NCBI GenBank assembly: GCA_964629885.1
Contig: CAZVRJ010000002.1
Coordinates: 1-64,000, forward strand
Length of the DNA: 64,000 nucleotides
DNA from: CAYWCV01 sp964629885
GTDB lineage: Bacteria > Bacteroidota > Rhodothermia > Balneolales > CAYWCV01
Direction of reading: 5' to 3'
Shown: in pieces, positions 9,098 to 18,475 of the stretch
How positions within the stretch are numbered: the first letter of the stretch is position 1
How the letters are laid out: every line of letters begins with the position of its first letter
The notes under the pieces: model-generated
What the model was told of the DNA's origin: nothing
The model's database searches: none
The model's input: only the letters and a program-made list of their open reading frames with translations
Translations under genes and position numbers: made by a program

Positions 9098-9841
9098 ATG
9101 AAAAAGGATGTGTTGATTACATATGTAAGTGACCTTCTGAAGTCCGCTGAGCGGAACCTCACCGATTTCGCGAAAGACAGAAACTCCGACAGCCTACACC
9201 GTTTGAGGGTGGATTTGAAGAAAGTAAGAGCAGCCCATACATTCGCCAAATTTGCGTTCAAGGAGAAATTCACCACCACTGCGTTGAAACCATTGTTCAA
9301 GGATGCAGGCAGAATTCGGGAAGTGCAGGTTCACATTGGTTTGCTTGACCGTTTTCCGCATCCACCGATAAGACTTATAGCAAAGTTAAAGAAGGAAGAG
9401 GTAATCCTGACAGAAGTATTTATTAAAGACTATTCGGTTCACAGCAAAAGTTTAAAGGTCTTTCGAAAAAAGCTCGACTTGCCCAAAAAGGTGATAGACA
9501 ATAAAATCGTTGTAAAGTATTTCGACAAAATGAAGAAAGTCAGCCTACATGGAAAAGCCGCTGACGACTTGCATAAATACAGGATACGAATCAAACGAAT
9601 GATGCACGTCTACCACATGCTGCCCGAAAAGATTCAGTTGAAAACGAATCTCGACATCGCATCGATCGAAAGGCTGCAGGATGAGCTGGGTTCATGGCAC
9701 GACATCCACACCGCCATCCAGTTCTTGTCGGGCGAAACGGTTCCCAAAAGGGCGGCAGACCATATCGCGAAACTTAAAACGGAAGAATCCAGCCTCTTCG
9801 AAACCCTTAAAGACAAACTTAGCCCGATCACCGATCCCTGA
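9098..9841 (+). CDS. CHAD domain protein
   Basis: CHAD domains are all-helical bundles rich in conserved His, Arg and Lys that bind inorganic polyphosphate. Here the two signature helices are HRLRVDLKKVRAAH at about residue 31 and LHKYRIRIKRMMHVYH at about residue 160, and RLQDELGSWHDIHTA lies near the C-terminus. There is no CYTH phosphatase domain or neighbour, so a stand-alone polyphosphate-binding role is the best guess. The last codons and the stop belong to a heptamer repeat array (9825-9866) shared with the convergent gene. Confidence 0.85.
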   Translation: MKKDVLITYVSDLLKSAERNLTDFAKDRNSDSLHRLRVDLKKVRAAHTFAKFAFKEKFTTTALKPLFKDAGRIREVQVHIGLLDRFPHPPIRLIAKLKKEEVILTEVFIKDYSVHSKSLKVFRKKLDLPKKVIDNKIVVKYFDKMKKVSLHGKAADDLHKYRIRIKRMMHVYHMLPEKIQLKTNLDIASIERLQDELGSWHDIHTAIQFLSGETVPKRAADHIAKLKTEESSLFETLKDKLSPITDP

Positions 9842-9866
9842 TCCCTGATCACCGATCACCGATCTG
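9825..9866. repeat. Heptamer array containing both stops of a convergent gene pair
   Basis: Six consecutive 7-bp units are visible: CGATCAC, CGATCCC, TGATCCC, TGATCAC, CGATCAC, CGATCTG. The CHAD stop (9839-9841) is the TGA of unit 3. The stop of the minus-strand gene (9856-9858) lies in unit 5. Both proteins therefore end on residues written by the array. Confidence 0.85.
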
Positions 9867-11253
9867 CCATGTCCTCTGCAAACCCAACAAACGCATCCAG
9901 ATCGGCCACGTTTGTCGCTAAACCGACCGACACGCGTATTGCGCCCCTCATCTTGCCTAGGGTGGCGACCATGTCGTGATAGTCGCCTTTCTCGTGGGTG
10001 GAGAAATAGGTCGACATCTCCTCGGTGGTGATGCAGTTGTTGATTTCGTCGATGCCAGGGTTGCAGAAACATCCCGACCGAATAGAGATCATCTTGCCGT
10101 TGGCACGCTCCTCCGCCAGCTCGAATGGGATGACCCTCCCGTGAGCATCCAGAAAATTGAGGATGATGTTGCCGCCCCGCCTACTGAAATCGTGAGTCCC
10201 AAAAATGCGCACCATATCTGACCCATTGGGATGCTTCAACGCCGAGAGTCTTTCGTAAAGGTAACGGATCAGATACTGGATGCGTCGCTGGATGCGCTCG
10301 TAGCCGACCGCTTCAATGTATTCGAGCCCGTATGTGACGGCCGGAATACCAGCGTAGTTGAGGGTGCCGTCCTCGAACCGCTCGTTGCCATCTGCCAAGA
10401 ACTTGTTCTGGCTAACGACGGACACGAGGGTCACTGTCCCGCCGGCAAACCAGGGTTTGACGAGTTTGGTGCAGGTATCCTTGCGAACGAGCAGACATCC
10501 GATACCTGTGGGATACCCAAACATTTTGTAAAACGAAATCGACACAAAGTCCGGTTTATGCACCGACAAATCCAACCCCGACGTTGGCAAAAAAGCAGCC
10601 GCGTCAAGTAGCACGTCGTACCCCTTTTGCTGGGCTTTCTCGATCCACGACAGATCATGCTTGATGCCGCTCACGTTGCTCTGAGCCGGAAAGGCGAACA
10701 GGTTGTGGGTGCCTTCCTTGCGCTGGCCAAGCAGTTTCGACAGATGGTATCCGTCGATCGTCAGGTCTTTGTAGTTGAGGGTGGCGTAGTGGGTGCTCCC
10801 TCCCTTGCCGTTGCAGAACTCGCGGATGCCGTTCACAGAGTTGTGATTGTCGCTGGCAAGGACGAACCGGCTGCCGGACGAAAATGGATAGCTCTCGCCC
10901 ACAATCTTAAGCGAGGCGCTGGCATTCTGGGTGAAGATGCAGTAATAGTTGTGCGCCTTGAAGAAGTCGAGCACTTTCTCGCGAGCCTCCTGTACGAGAT
11001 GTCCGGCCAATTGCGAGGTCGGATTGGTGGAATGCGGGTTCCCCAGCACCGCATTCTCGAGCAGGTCGTGGTGCTTGCGCAGCAGCGATAGCGGAACTAG
11101 ATTGCCGCCCGTGTAGTCGAGGTAGACGTGCCCCTGCCGGTCGAGAATGCCATAATCGCGTTCACGGAGATCCTCGAAATATCTGTCATCGATCTGATGC
11201 GTATCCTGAGAGTAAATATCCACAGAATGTGCATCCAATGTTTGGTTACTCAT
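9856..11253 (-). CDS. Class V aminotransferase-fold PLP enzyme, molybdenum cofactor sulfurase-like
   Basis: The fold is that of NifS/cysteine desulfurases. The PLP lysine is in SISFYKMFGYPTGIGCLLVR, wording closest to the N-terminal domain of molybdenum cofactor sulfurases. A cysteine-rich SGCFCNPGIDEINNC motif near the C-terminus matches their conserved RxGCxCNPG. No MOSC domain is attached. The likely chemistry is cysteine desulfuration or lyase activity; the physiological acceptor is unknown. ATG at 11253 (465 residues) is preceded by AAGGA at good spacing. A frame from 11343 would overlap the divergent protease gene and is less likely. Confidence 0.8.
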   Translation of the reverse strand: MSNQTLDAHSVDIYSQDTHQIDDRYFEDLRERDYGILDRQGHVYLDYTGGNLVPLSLLRKHHDLLENAVLGNPHSTNPTSQLAGHLVQEAREKVLDFFKAHNYYCIFTQNASASLKIVGESYPFSSGSRFVLASDNHNSVNGIREFCNGKGGSTHYATLNYKDLTIDGYHLSKLLGQRKEGTHNLFAFPAQSNVSGIKHDLSWIEKAQQKGYDVLLDAAAFLPTSGLDLSVHKPDFVSISFYKMFGYPTGIGCLLVRKDTCTKLVKPWFAGGTVTLVSVVSQNKFLADGNERFEDGTLNYAGIPAVTYGLEYIEAVGYERIQRRIQYLIRYLYERLSALKHPNGSDMVRIFGTHDFSRRGGNIILNFLDAHGRVIPFELAEERANGKMISIRSGCFCNPGIDEINNCITTEEMSTYFSTHEKGDYHDMVATLGKMRGAIRVSVGLATNVADLDAFVGFAEDMADR

Positions 11254-11358
11254 GGCTGCGTCCTTAATGTTCAATTTCTGATGCTCTAAGGTAAAGCCGG
11301 CGTGTGCACTTTGCAAAGCGCTTCCTATATTGTGATTCAACACGAACCAATATTTGCT

Positions 11359-12192
11359 ATGTCAGGCACCAATAGTCAGACCACACGAAACCTAATCGTT
11401 TTCACGCTGATAGTGCTCGCCAGCGGGTGGATTGGCCACGCAGTAAACGGCTTCGAATACCTGACCGAAGATGAAAACCTTGGAATGCTCCTGTGGCTCG
11501 TGGCACCTATGGCCGCCATGTTGGTGCTGCGTGGATTTGCAGGTGATGGGTGGTCGGATATGGGACTCAAACCACTCCTGCGAACCAACGTCAAGTGGTA
11601 TATGGTGTCGTTGTTGGTTTTCCCTGTTTTAACGGTTCTGGCGGTCGGTGTGGGTTTGTCTACTGGATGGATTTCCACTACCCGTTTTGACTACAACGTT
11701 TTCTGGAGTGCTTTTTTATTGTCACTTCTACCGAATTTCATTAAAAACATTCCAGAGGAATTTGTCTGGCGAGGCTACCTCACTCCGAAGCTTGTTTCTT
11801 TGAAGATGGGTGATTTCGGGGTTTACGGAACCGTTGGGATAATTTGGGGCGTGTGGCACATCCCCTACTATTTGTATTTCCTCGATCAGAACTCACTGAA
11901 TCTTTTTTCGACCATGCCGATGCCTTTGTTCATCCCGCTCACCGTCTTGACGATGATTGCATGGACCATTGTGTTCACCGAAATATGGTTCGCCACAAAA
12001 TCTGTTTGGCCGGCAGTGCTGATGCATATGGTCGAGGATGCCTTCGTAAACCCGTTGATCTTCAATCCAGGATTTCAGATGTCGCAGGATTTTGAGCTGT
12101 GGATACATCCTGTGGTCGGCATCGTCAGTATCCTGCTATATTCATTGGTGGGTCTGAGCCTTCGGCGCAACCGATTGAGAAATTATGCGTAA
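11359..12192 (+). CDS. CPBP family intramembrane glutamic protease
   Basis: The protein has about eight hydrophobic segments in 277 residues. The CPBP/Abi motifs are in place: EEFVWRGYL (motif 1, EExxxR), GVWHIPYYL (motif 2, His) and MHMVEDAF (motif 3, His). Family members include Rce1-like prenyl proteases and bacteriocin-immunity proteins; the target here is unknown. ATG at 11359 is preferred over a non-ATG start at 11302, since it lets the PLP-enzyme gene and this one diverge from a spacer of about 100 nt. The PH-domain gene follows 61 nt downstream and may be in the same transcript. Confidence 0.85.
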   Translation: MSGTNSQTTRNLIVFTLIVLASGWIGHAVNGFEYLTEDENLGMLLWLVAPMAAMLVLRGFAGDGWSDMGLKPLLRTNVKWYMVSLLVFPVLTVLAVGVGLSTGWISTTRFDYNVFWSAFLLSLLPNFIKNIPEEFVWRGYLTPKLVSLKMGDFGVYGTVGIIWGVWHIPYYLYFLDQNSLNLFSTMPMPLFIPLTVLTMIAWTIVFTEIWFATKSVWPAVLMHMVEDAFVNPLIFNPGFQMSQDFELWIHPVVGIVSILLYSLVGLSLRRNRLRNYA

Positions 12193-12253
12193 CAGTTTGG
12201 ATTGGGCTCAGCATCGCATCGGATTTTAACACAACACTTACGGAGTTGATTTT

Positions 12254-12766
12254 ATGAAACTGAAGGCTACATTCAACTTAAGGATTACTGACTATATTTT
12301 TTGGTACGTCGCATTCGTCATGCTGATCACCATCATCGGTATCCCGCTGATGGTTGTTTGGCTGCTTGGCTTCGGGCAGTATTACTCCAAGCGATATTAC
12401 GATCACCTCGAGTGCAACCTCACCGACCGGCACATCCAGTTTCGCAAAGGGGTGATGTTCAAGGTTGAAAAGACCATCCCACTTGAGAACATCCAAGATC
12501 TGACGTTCATCCAGAACCCGTTGTTGAATGTTTTCGGCCTACGAATCCTTAAGATTGAAACTGCCGGGAACAGTAATCCTCAGGGTAGCGACATGCAGCT
12601 AATCGGGATCGAGAACATGGAACACTTCAAGGATACGGTGATGTCGCAACGAGATGCACTTCGTTTACAGTCGCGCGAACCGATGGCGATCGACGCCGCA
12701 GCCTCTATCGGCAACGCCGAAGTGGTTGAGCTACTCAAGGAGATCCGGGATTTGTTGAGGAAGTGA
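12254..12766 (+). CDS. Membrane-anchored bacterial PH domain (bPH2/YdbT-like) protein
   Basis: Two hydrophobic segments (about residues 14-45) precede a bPH2 domain seen in SKRYYDHLECNLTDRHIQF and IPLENIQDLTFIQ, the standard YdbS/YdbT pattern. A C-terminal helix (VVELLKEIRDLLRK) could be a coiled coil. The function of such proteins is unclear; several protect against membrane stress. The stop codon TGA is the first base triplet of a heptamer array (12764-12805). It lies 61 nt after the CPBP protease gene on the same strand. Confidence 0.75.
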   Translation: MKLKATFNLRITDYIFWYVAFVMLITIIGIPLMVVWLLGFGQYYSKRYYDHLECNLTDRHIQFRKGVMFKVEKTIPLENIQDLTFIQNPLLNVFGLRILKIETAGNSNPQGSDMQLIGIENMEHFKDTVMSQRDALRLQSREPMAIDAAASIGNAEVVELLKEIRDLLRK

Positions 12767-12805
12767 TTAGTGATTAGTGACTAGTGACTAGTGATTAGTG
12801 ATTAG
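12764..12805. repeat. Heptamer array TGAYTAG, left arm
   Basis: Six 7-bp units run without interruption: TGATTAG twice, TGACTAG twice, TGATTAG twice. The first TGA is the stop codon of the PH-domain gene. Together with 12834-12868 it forms a large inverted repeat between convergent genes. Confidence 0.9.
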
Positions 12806-12833
12806 TGAGATAAATTTGCATTGGGAAATCCTG

Positions 12834-12854
12834 CTTGTTACTAGTTACTAGTCA

Positions 12855-12868
<14 letters not shown>
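12834..12868. repeat. Heptamer array, right arm (reverse complement of TGAYTAG units)
   Basis: Units are CTTGTTA, CTAGTTA, CTAGTCA, CTAGTCA and CTAATCG. On the minus strand they read TAG-TGA-rich heptamers and encode the last residues and stop of phosphoglucomutase. About 28 bp separate this array from the left arm. Confidence 0.88.
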
Positions 12869-14495
<1,627 letters not shown>

Positions 14496-14530
14496 AGTAG
14501 CTTGATTTGATTTTGATGATACCGTAGGAT

Positions 14531-14586
14531 AACAATCATTAGCAGTTATTAGCAATCATTATCAATCATTATCAGTAATTATCAAT
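14531..14586. repeat. Decamer array, left copy
   Basis: Degenerate 10-bp units (CAATCATTAG, CAGTTATTAG, CAATCATTAT and variants) run upstream of pgm. Positions 14533-14556 are a perfect 24-bp inverted match of 14675-14698. Confidence 0.8.
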
Positions 14587-14650
14587 CACGCTTTAGTCGA
14601 GGATACAAATCTTTTGTGACGTTTAAGTGGAACCTAATTTATTAAAACTG

Positions 14651-14709
14651 AATAATTGATAGTCATTGATAATCATTGCTAATAACTGCTAATGATTGAT
14701 AATGATTGA
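14651..14709. repeat. Decamer array, right copy (inverted)
   Basis: Units such as AATCATTGCT, AATAACTGCT, AATGATTGAT occupy the spacer upstream of the flavodoxin gene. Positions 14675-14698 pair perfectly with 14533-14556 across about 118 bp. Confidence 0.8.
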
Positions 14710-14769
14710 AATTTTGATGCCGATTTCTTAATTTATTTATGATATAGTATTCATCAAAATTTTATCGCC

Positions 14770-15345
14770 ATGAGAAAAATGTTGACTTCGGCCTTATTCA
14801 CGTTTGCCGTCATTTTCGGCTTATCAAACGTCATAAATGCACAGCCGAACGTGCTGATTACTTATTACAGCGAAACTGGAAACACGAAAAAAATGGCCGA
14901 CTATGTAGAGCGAGGAGCTAGGTCGGTCGAAGGTGTTCGGGTGATAGTTAAGACCATCGAGGAAACCACAATGGAGGATTTGCTGAGTGCGTCCGCCATC
15001 ATATTGGGCAGCCCTGTTTATAACGCCAACGTGGCACCCGAAGTGATGGATTTCATGCGCAACTGGCCATTTGAGGGCGCACCACTCAGAGACAAAATTG
15101 GAGCTGTCTTTGTGACCTCCGGTGGAATGTCGGCCGGCGAAGAGCTAACCATGGTGAACATGCTTCACAGCATGATGGTCTTTGGGATGATCACTGTTGG
15201 CGGCGACACTTGGACCTCTGCCTTTGGGGCCTCGGCCATAACCGCCGAGCCACCCTTCGTTGCCGGAGTTACCCATCAGGTGTTTCTCAGCAAAGCCGAA
15301 GCACTCGGCAAACGTGTTGCGGTGCTAAGCAAGAAGATGCAGTGA
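14770..15345 (+). CDS. Exported flavodoxin-fold protein
   Basis: A clear Sec signal peptide (MLTSALFTFAVIFGLSNVINA, cleavage after about Ala24) precedes a flavodoxin/WrbA-type FMN domain. The phosphate loop is YYSETGNTKKM, SPVYNANVAPEV lies over the isoalloxazine ring, and FVTSGGMSAGEE follows. Quinone or FMN-linked electron transfer is expected from the family. Location outside the cytoplasm is unusual, because FMN proteins of this fold are normally cytosolic. The gene is bracketed by decamer arrays on both sides, the 3' one starting one base after its TGA. Confidence 0.8.
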   Translation: MRKMLTSALFTFAVIFGLSNVINAQPNVLITYYSETGNTKKMADYVERGARSVEGVRVIVKTIEETTMEDLLSASAIILGSPVYNANVAPEVMDFMRNWPFEGAPLRDKIGAVFVTSGGMSAGEELTMVNMLHSMMVFGMITVGGDTWTSAFGASAITAEPPFVAGVTHQVFLSKAEALGKRVAVLSKKMQ

Positions 15346-15346
15346 A

Positions 15347-15406
15347 TCATTAGCAGTCATTAGCAGTCATTAGCAATGATTAGCAATGATGATCAATGAT
15401 TAGCAA
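15347..15406. repeat. Decamer array directly after the flavodoxin stop
   Basis: Six 10-bp units run on from the stop: TCATTAGCAG twice, TCATTAGCAA, TGATTAGCAA, TGATGATCAA, TGATTAGCAA. It is the same family as the arrays upstream of the gene (14531-14586, 14651-14709). Confidence 0.88.
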
Positions 15407-15431
15407 TCACTCCCAAAAATTTTCGCTAGTA

Positions 15432-15496
15432 TAAAAAAAAGAGTGGTCAGTAGTTGGTGGCGCAAATGTGTATCGCCACGTTCCCACTAACCACTC
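15432..15496 (-). terminator. Rho-independent terminator of dnaK
   Basis: On the minus strand an interrupted stem runs from GAGTGGT to ACCACTC (15441-15496), with an inner GTGGCG/CGCCAC pairing, and ends in eight Ts at 15433-15440. It lies just beyond the heptamer array after dnaK. Confidence 0.75.
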
Positions 15497-15506
15497 TCCT
15501 AAATCA

Positions 15507-15541
15507 CTGATTACTAGTCACTAATCACTAGTTACTAGTCA
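15507..15541. repeat. Heptamer array at the dnaK stop
   Basis: Units CTGATTA, CTAGTCA, CTAATCA, CTAGTTA, CTAGTCA lie head to tail. The dnaK stop (TGA, 15539-15541) is the first triplet of the array on the minus strand. The unit is the same as at 12764-12868, about 2.7 kb away. Confidence 0.88.
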
Positions 15542-17467
15542 CTTCTTATCGTCAACCACCTCGAAGTCGGCGTCAACGGCGTCGTCCTTGCCCTTATGGG
15601 CTTCGGATGATCCTGATGCTTGCTCTTCGCCGGTCGATCCACCTGAAGCGCCTGCTTGCGATGCGCTGGCGTTTTCGTACATACGGGTAGATGCTTCGGC
15701 CCAGGCCTTATTCAAGGCTTCCATGGCAGCTTCGAGATCATCCACATTCTCCGTTTTGTGTAGCTCCTCGAGCTTGGCCAAGGCGTCACTAATCGAGGTT
15801 ACGTCGCCCTCAGTGAGCTTGTCTTTGTACTCTTCTAGCTGCTTCTTGGTTGAGAAGATGAGTCCGTCGGCTTGATTGAGCTTGTCGATACGCTCGCGAA
15901 GTTTCTTGTCTTCGTCGGCATGCTCCTCAGCAGCTTTACGCATGTTGGCGATTTCAGCGTCGGACAAGCCAGAGCTTGCTTCGATGCGGATCTTCTGCTC
16001 TTTACCGGTGCCTTTATCTTTCGCACGCACACTCAACACGCCGTTGGCATCGATGTCGAAGGTGACCTCGATCTGTGGGATACCACGCGGTGCCGGTGGA
16101 ATACCATCGAGGTGGAAACGACCAAGGGTGCGGTTGTCAACGGCACGGGCACGCTCGCCTTGGATGACGTGGATTTCCACGCTAGGCTGGCTGTCGGCCG
16201 CGGTCGAGAACGTCTCGCTCTTGCTGGTCGGGATGGTCGTGTTGGCGTCGATAAGCTTGGTCATCACGCCGCCGAGGGTTTCGATGCCCAGCGACAGTGG
16301 GGTCACATCGAGGAGGATCACATCTTTGACCTCGCCCGAAAGCACACCACCTTGGATGGCTGCACCCACGGCTACAACCTCATCAGGATTCACGCCCTTG
16401 CTAGGCTCTTTGCCGAAGAACTCTTTCACCACTTCCTGAATCTTCGGTATGCGGGTCGATCCACCCACCAAAATCACGGAGTCGATCTGGTCTTTGGTCA
16501 CACCGGCGTCCTTGAGGGCCTTGCGGCATGGCTCGAGGGTGCGCTTGACGAGATCGTCGACGATCTGCTCGAACTTGGCACGGGTAAGGTCGATGTTTAG
16601 GTGCTTCGGACCACTTTGGTCAGCAGTGATGAACGGAAGGTTGATGTTCGTCTTTGTGGAGGACGACAGCTCGATCTTGGCTTTCTCAGCGGCATCTTTC
16701 AGGCGTTGCATGGCCATCGGATCTTTGCGAAGGTCGATACCCTCAGTCTTCTTGATTTCGTCGGCGAGGTAGTTGATGATCTTGCCGTCGAAGTCGTCGC
16801 CGCCGAGGTGGGTGTCGCCGTTGGTGGACTTCACCTCAAATACACCGTCGCCCAATTCGAGCACGGAGATATCGAAGGTACCGCCACCGAGGTCATACAC
16901 GGCGATGACCTGGCTCTTGTCCTTTTTGTCGAGACCGTATGCCAGAGCGGCTGCTGTCGGCTCGTTGATGATGCGCAGCACGTTGAGACCAGCAATAGCG
17001 CCGGCCTCCTGGGTTGCTTTACGCTGTGCGTCGTTGAAATAGGCAGGCACCGTGATTACGGCGTCGGTCACTTTTTCGCCAAGGTATTCTTCGGCAGTCT
17101 GCTTCATTTTTTGAAGCACCATAGCGGAGATCTCCTGAGGTGCGTACATGCGGTCGTCGATCTTGACGCGTGCAGTTCCGTCGGGGGCTTTATCTAGCGC
17201 GTAGAATACGTGCTCTCTCTCCGATGTGATTTCGTTGTAGAAGCGTCCCATGAAACGCTTGATGGATGCCACGGTGCGCTCCGCATTTGTGATGGCCTGC
17301 CGCTTAGCTGGTGCTCCAACTAAACGCTCGCCATCGCCGGTGAAGGCCACGACGGATGGCGTAGTGCGTCCGCCTTCTGAATTTTGGATTACGACAGGCT
17401 CGAGTCCGTCCATGACGGCGACGCAGGAGTTCGTGGTTCCAAGGTCAATACCAATAATTTTTCCCAT
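15539..17467 (-). CDS. dnaK: Chaperone protein DnaK (Hsp70)
   Basis: Full-length 642-residue Hsp70. The N-terminal nucleotide-binding domain starts GIDLGTTNSCVAVMDG and has DLGGGTFDISVLE and GGSTRIPKIQ. The substrate-binding domain begins after the linker VILLDVTPLSLGIET, and the tail ends in an acidic DADFEVVDDKK. It refolds proteins with DnaJ and GrpE, which are not in the window. The gene lies 45 nt downstream of hsp20 and is probably expressed with it under heat stress. No CIRCE element is visible upstream. Confidence 0.98.
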   Translation of the reverse strand: MGKIIGIDLGTTNSCVAVMDGLEPVVIQNSEGGRTTPSVVAFTGDGERLVGAPAKRQAITNAERTVASIKRFMGRFYNEITSEREHVFYALDKAPDGTARVKIDDRMYAPQEISAMVLQKMKQTAEEYLGEKVTDAVITVPAYFNDAQRKATQEAGAIAGLNVLRIINEPTAAALAYGLDKKDKSQVIAVYDLGGGTFDISVLELGDGVFEVKSTNGDTHLGGDDFDGKIINYLADEIKKTEGIDLRKDPMAMQRLKDAAEKAKIELSSSTKTNINLPFITADQSGPKHLNIDLTRAKFEQIVDDLVKRTLEPCRKALKDAGVTKDQIDSVILVGGSTRIPKIQEVVKEFFGKEPSKGVNPDEVVAVGAAIQGGVLSGEVKDVILLDVTPLSLGIETLGGVMTKLIDANTTIPTSKSETFSTAADSQPSVEIHVIQGERARAVDNRTLGRFHLDGIPPAPRGIPQIEVTFDIDANGVLSVRAKDKGTGKEQKIRIEASSGLSDAEIANMRKAAEEHADEDKKLRERIDKLNQADGLIFSTKKQLEEYKDKLTEGDVTSISDALAKLEELHKTENVDDLEAAMEALNKAWAEASTRMYENASASQAGASGGSTGEEQASGSSEAHKGKDDAVDADFEVVDDKK

Positions 17468-17512
17468 GATTGTCTTTTATAGCTTAGATTGAAATGTTTT
17501 AATTGAAGTTCT

Positions 17513-17938
17513 TTAGTCGATTGGGATGTTCTCGGCGTTGCGCAGCACTTCGGCGCGTGGCAGCTCAATGCTAAGAACTCCATCGCGGAAGCGGGCTTTG
17601 ATGTCGGCCGATGATACATCGTCGGGCACCGGGAATGAACGTGAGAAGGATCCTGCAGCGCGTTCTGTGCGGCGGACTTTCGCATCAGGCGAATAGGTGA
17701 TAACACGCTCGCCGCGAATGGTGAGCACCGACTCCTTCAGGGAAATCTGGATGTCGCCTTTGTCCATGCCAGGCAAATCGAGGATGATGGTCACGTTGTT
17801 GTCATCCTCTACGATGTCGGCCGACGGATAAAATGGACTGATGCATTCGGTTTCGGCGGTCACCTTGTCGAAAAAGCTTTTGACTTCGCGACCAAACTTC
17901 TCGAATTGGGCCTCGATGTCGATGTTAAAATTGCTCAT
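17513..17938 (-). CDS. Small heat-shock protein, Hsp20/alpha-crystallin family
   Basis: The 141-residue protein is the size of an IbpA/Hsp20 holdase. The alpha-crystallin domain spans about residues 35-135, from VTIILDLPGMDKGDIQISL to FSRSFPVPDDV, with the closing GVLSIELPRAE. The C-terminal IxI-like IPID is short. It holds unfolding proteins for DnaK, whose gene follows after 45 nt on the same strand. ATG start. The 250-nt spacer upstream, shared with the divergent toxin-antitoxin genes, should hold the heat-shock promoter; I cannot name its boxes. Confidence 0.93.
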   Translation of the reverse strand: MSNFNIDIEAQFEKFGREVKSFFDKVTAETECISPFYPSADIVEDDNNVTIILDLPGMDKGDIQISLKESVLTIRGERVITYSPDAKVRRTERAAGSFSRSFPVPDDVSSADIKARFRDGVLSIELPRAEVLRNAENIPID

Positions 17939-18144
17939 GGTTATGTGGGTCTGCTAATGGGGTGGTGAGGTTATTTATATCTGATAAACTAGTGGCAAAT
18001 TTCGAGCCAAACTTGATCACAGAATCATATTTGTGCCATAATGACATGAGCGGAATAAAAATGTCAGATGCTACGTAAGGAATTGCTTTGGCGTGGATCT
18101 ATATAGAAAGAGGGAATTCTGTTGGATTGGTGATTCCAAATGAG

Positions 18145-18179
18145 TATTGTACAATATTAAATACAATCTATTGTACATA
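18145..18179 (+). promoter_or_regulatory. Paired palindromic operator of the toxin-antitoxin operon
   Basis: A perfect 12-bp palindrome TATTGTACAATA (18145-18156) is followed by a near copy TATTGTACATA (18169-18179), with centres 24 bp apart. The ATG of the antitoxin is 12 nt further on. Phd/YefM antitoxins autoregulate through such paired sites. The second copy and the TACAAT between them could overlap a -10 box. Confidence 0.65.
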
Positions 18180-18190
18180 TTTATACCATT

Positions 18191-18475
18191 ATGAAACGCA
18201 TCAACCTAGAGAACGATCTTCAGCCATTGTCCGAATTTCGGGCCAACGCAGCATCCATCATCGACAAAGTGAAAAACGAGAACAGAACCATCATCATCAC
18301 CCAGCACGGCAAAGGTGCAGCTGTGCTCATGAGCGTATCCGAGTATGAGAAGATGCGCGACAAACTTGAGTTGCTCGAAGATATTGTCACCGCAAGATCA
18401 CAGCTGGATGCAGGGCTTGGCGTAGATCACGAAACCGTAATGCGCGAACTTCGAGATAGAATACGAAAGAAATGA
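18191..18475 (+). CDS. Phd/YefM-family antitoxin
   Basis: The 94-residue protein has the Phd/YefM DNA-binding domain: LSEFRANAASIIDKVKNENRTIIITQHGKGAAVLMSV is spread over residues 12-50, and SEYEKMRDKLELLED continues into a C-terminal helix that should wrap the toxin. It neutralises the downstream RelE/ParE protein and represses the operon. The stop overlaps the toxin start by 4 nt (ATGA). Two TATTGTACA palindromes lie just upstream. Confidence 0.88.
   Translation: MKRINLENDLQPLSEFRANAASIIDKVKNENRTIIITQHGKGAAVLMSVSEYEKMRDKLELLEDIVTARSQLDAGLGVDHETVMRELRDRIRKK

Noticed and set aside
14496..14555. N-terminal extension of pgm from a TTG
   Set aside because: It would start inside the decamer repeat; the GTG at 14495 gives the length of E. 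coli Pgm.
15872..16600. 242-codon plus-strand frame inside dnaK
   Set aside because: Antisense to a fully conserved DnaK; no signal of its own.
17939..18060. CIRCE element or sigma-32-type heat-shock promoter before hsp20
   Set aside because: No TTAGCACTC/GAGTGCTAA repeat is present, and no box pair with acceptable spacing could be chosen.
18088..18348. 86-codon frame upstream of and overlapping the antitoxin
   Set aside because: It covers the operator region and then overlaps the antitoxin in another frame; the Phd/YefM frame is clearly the coding one.
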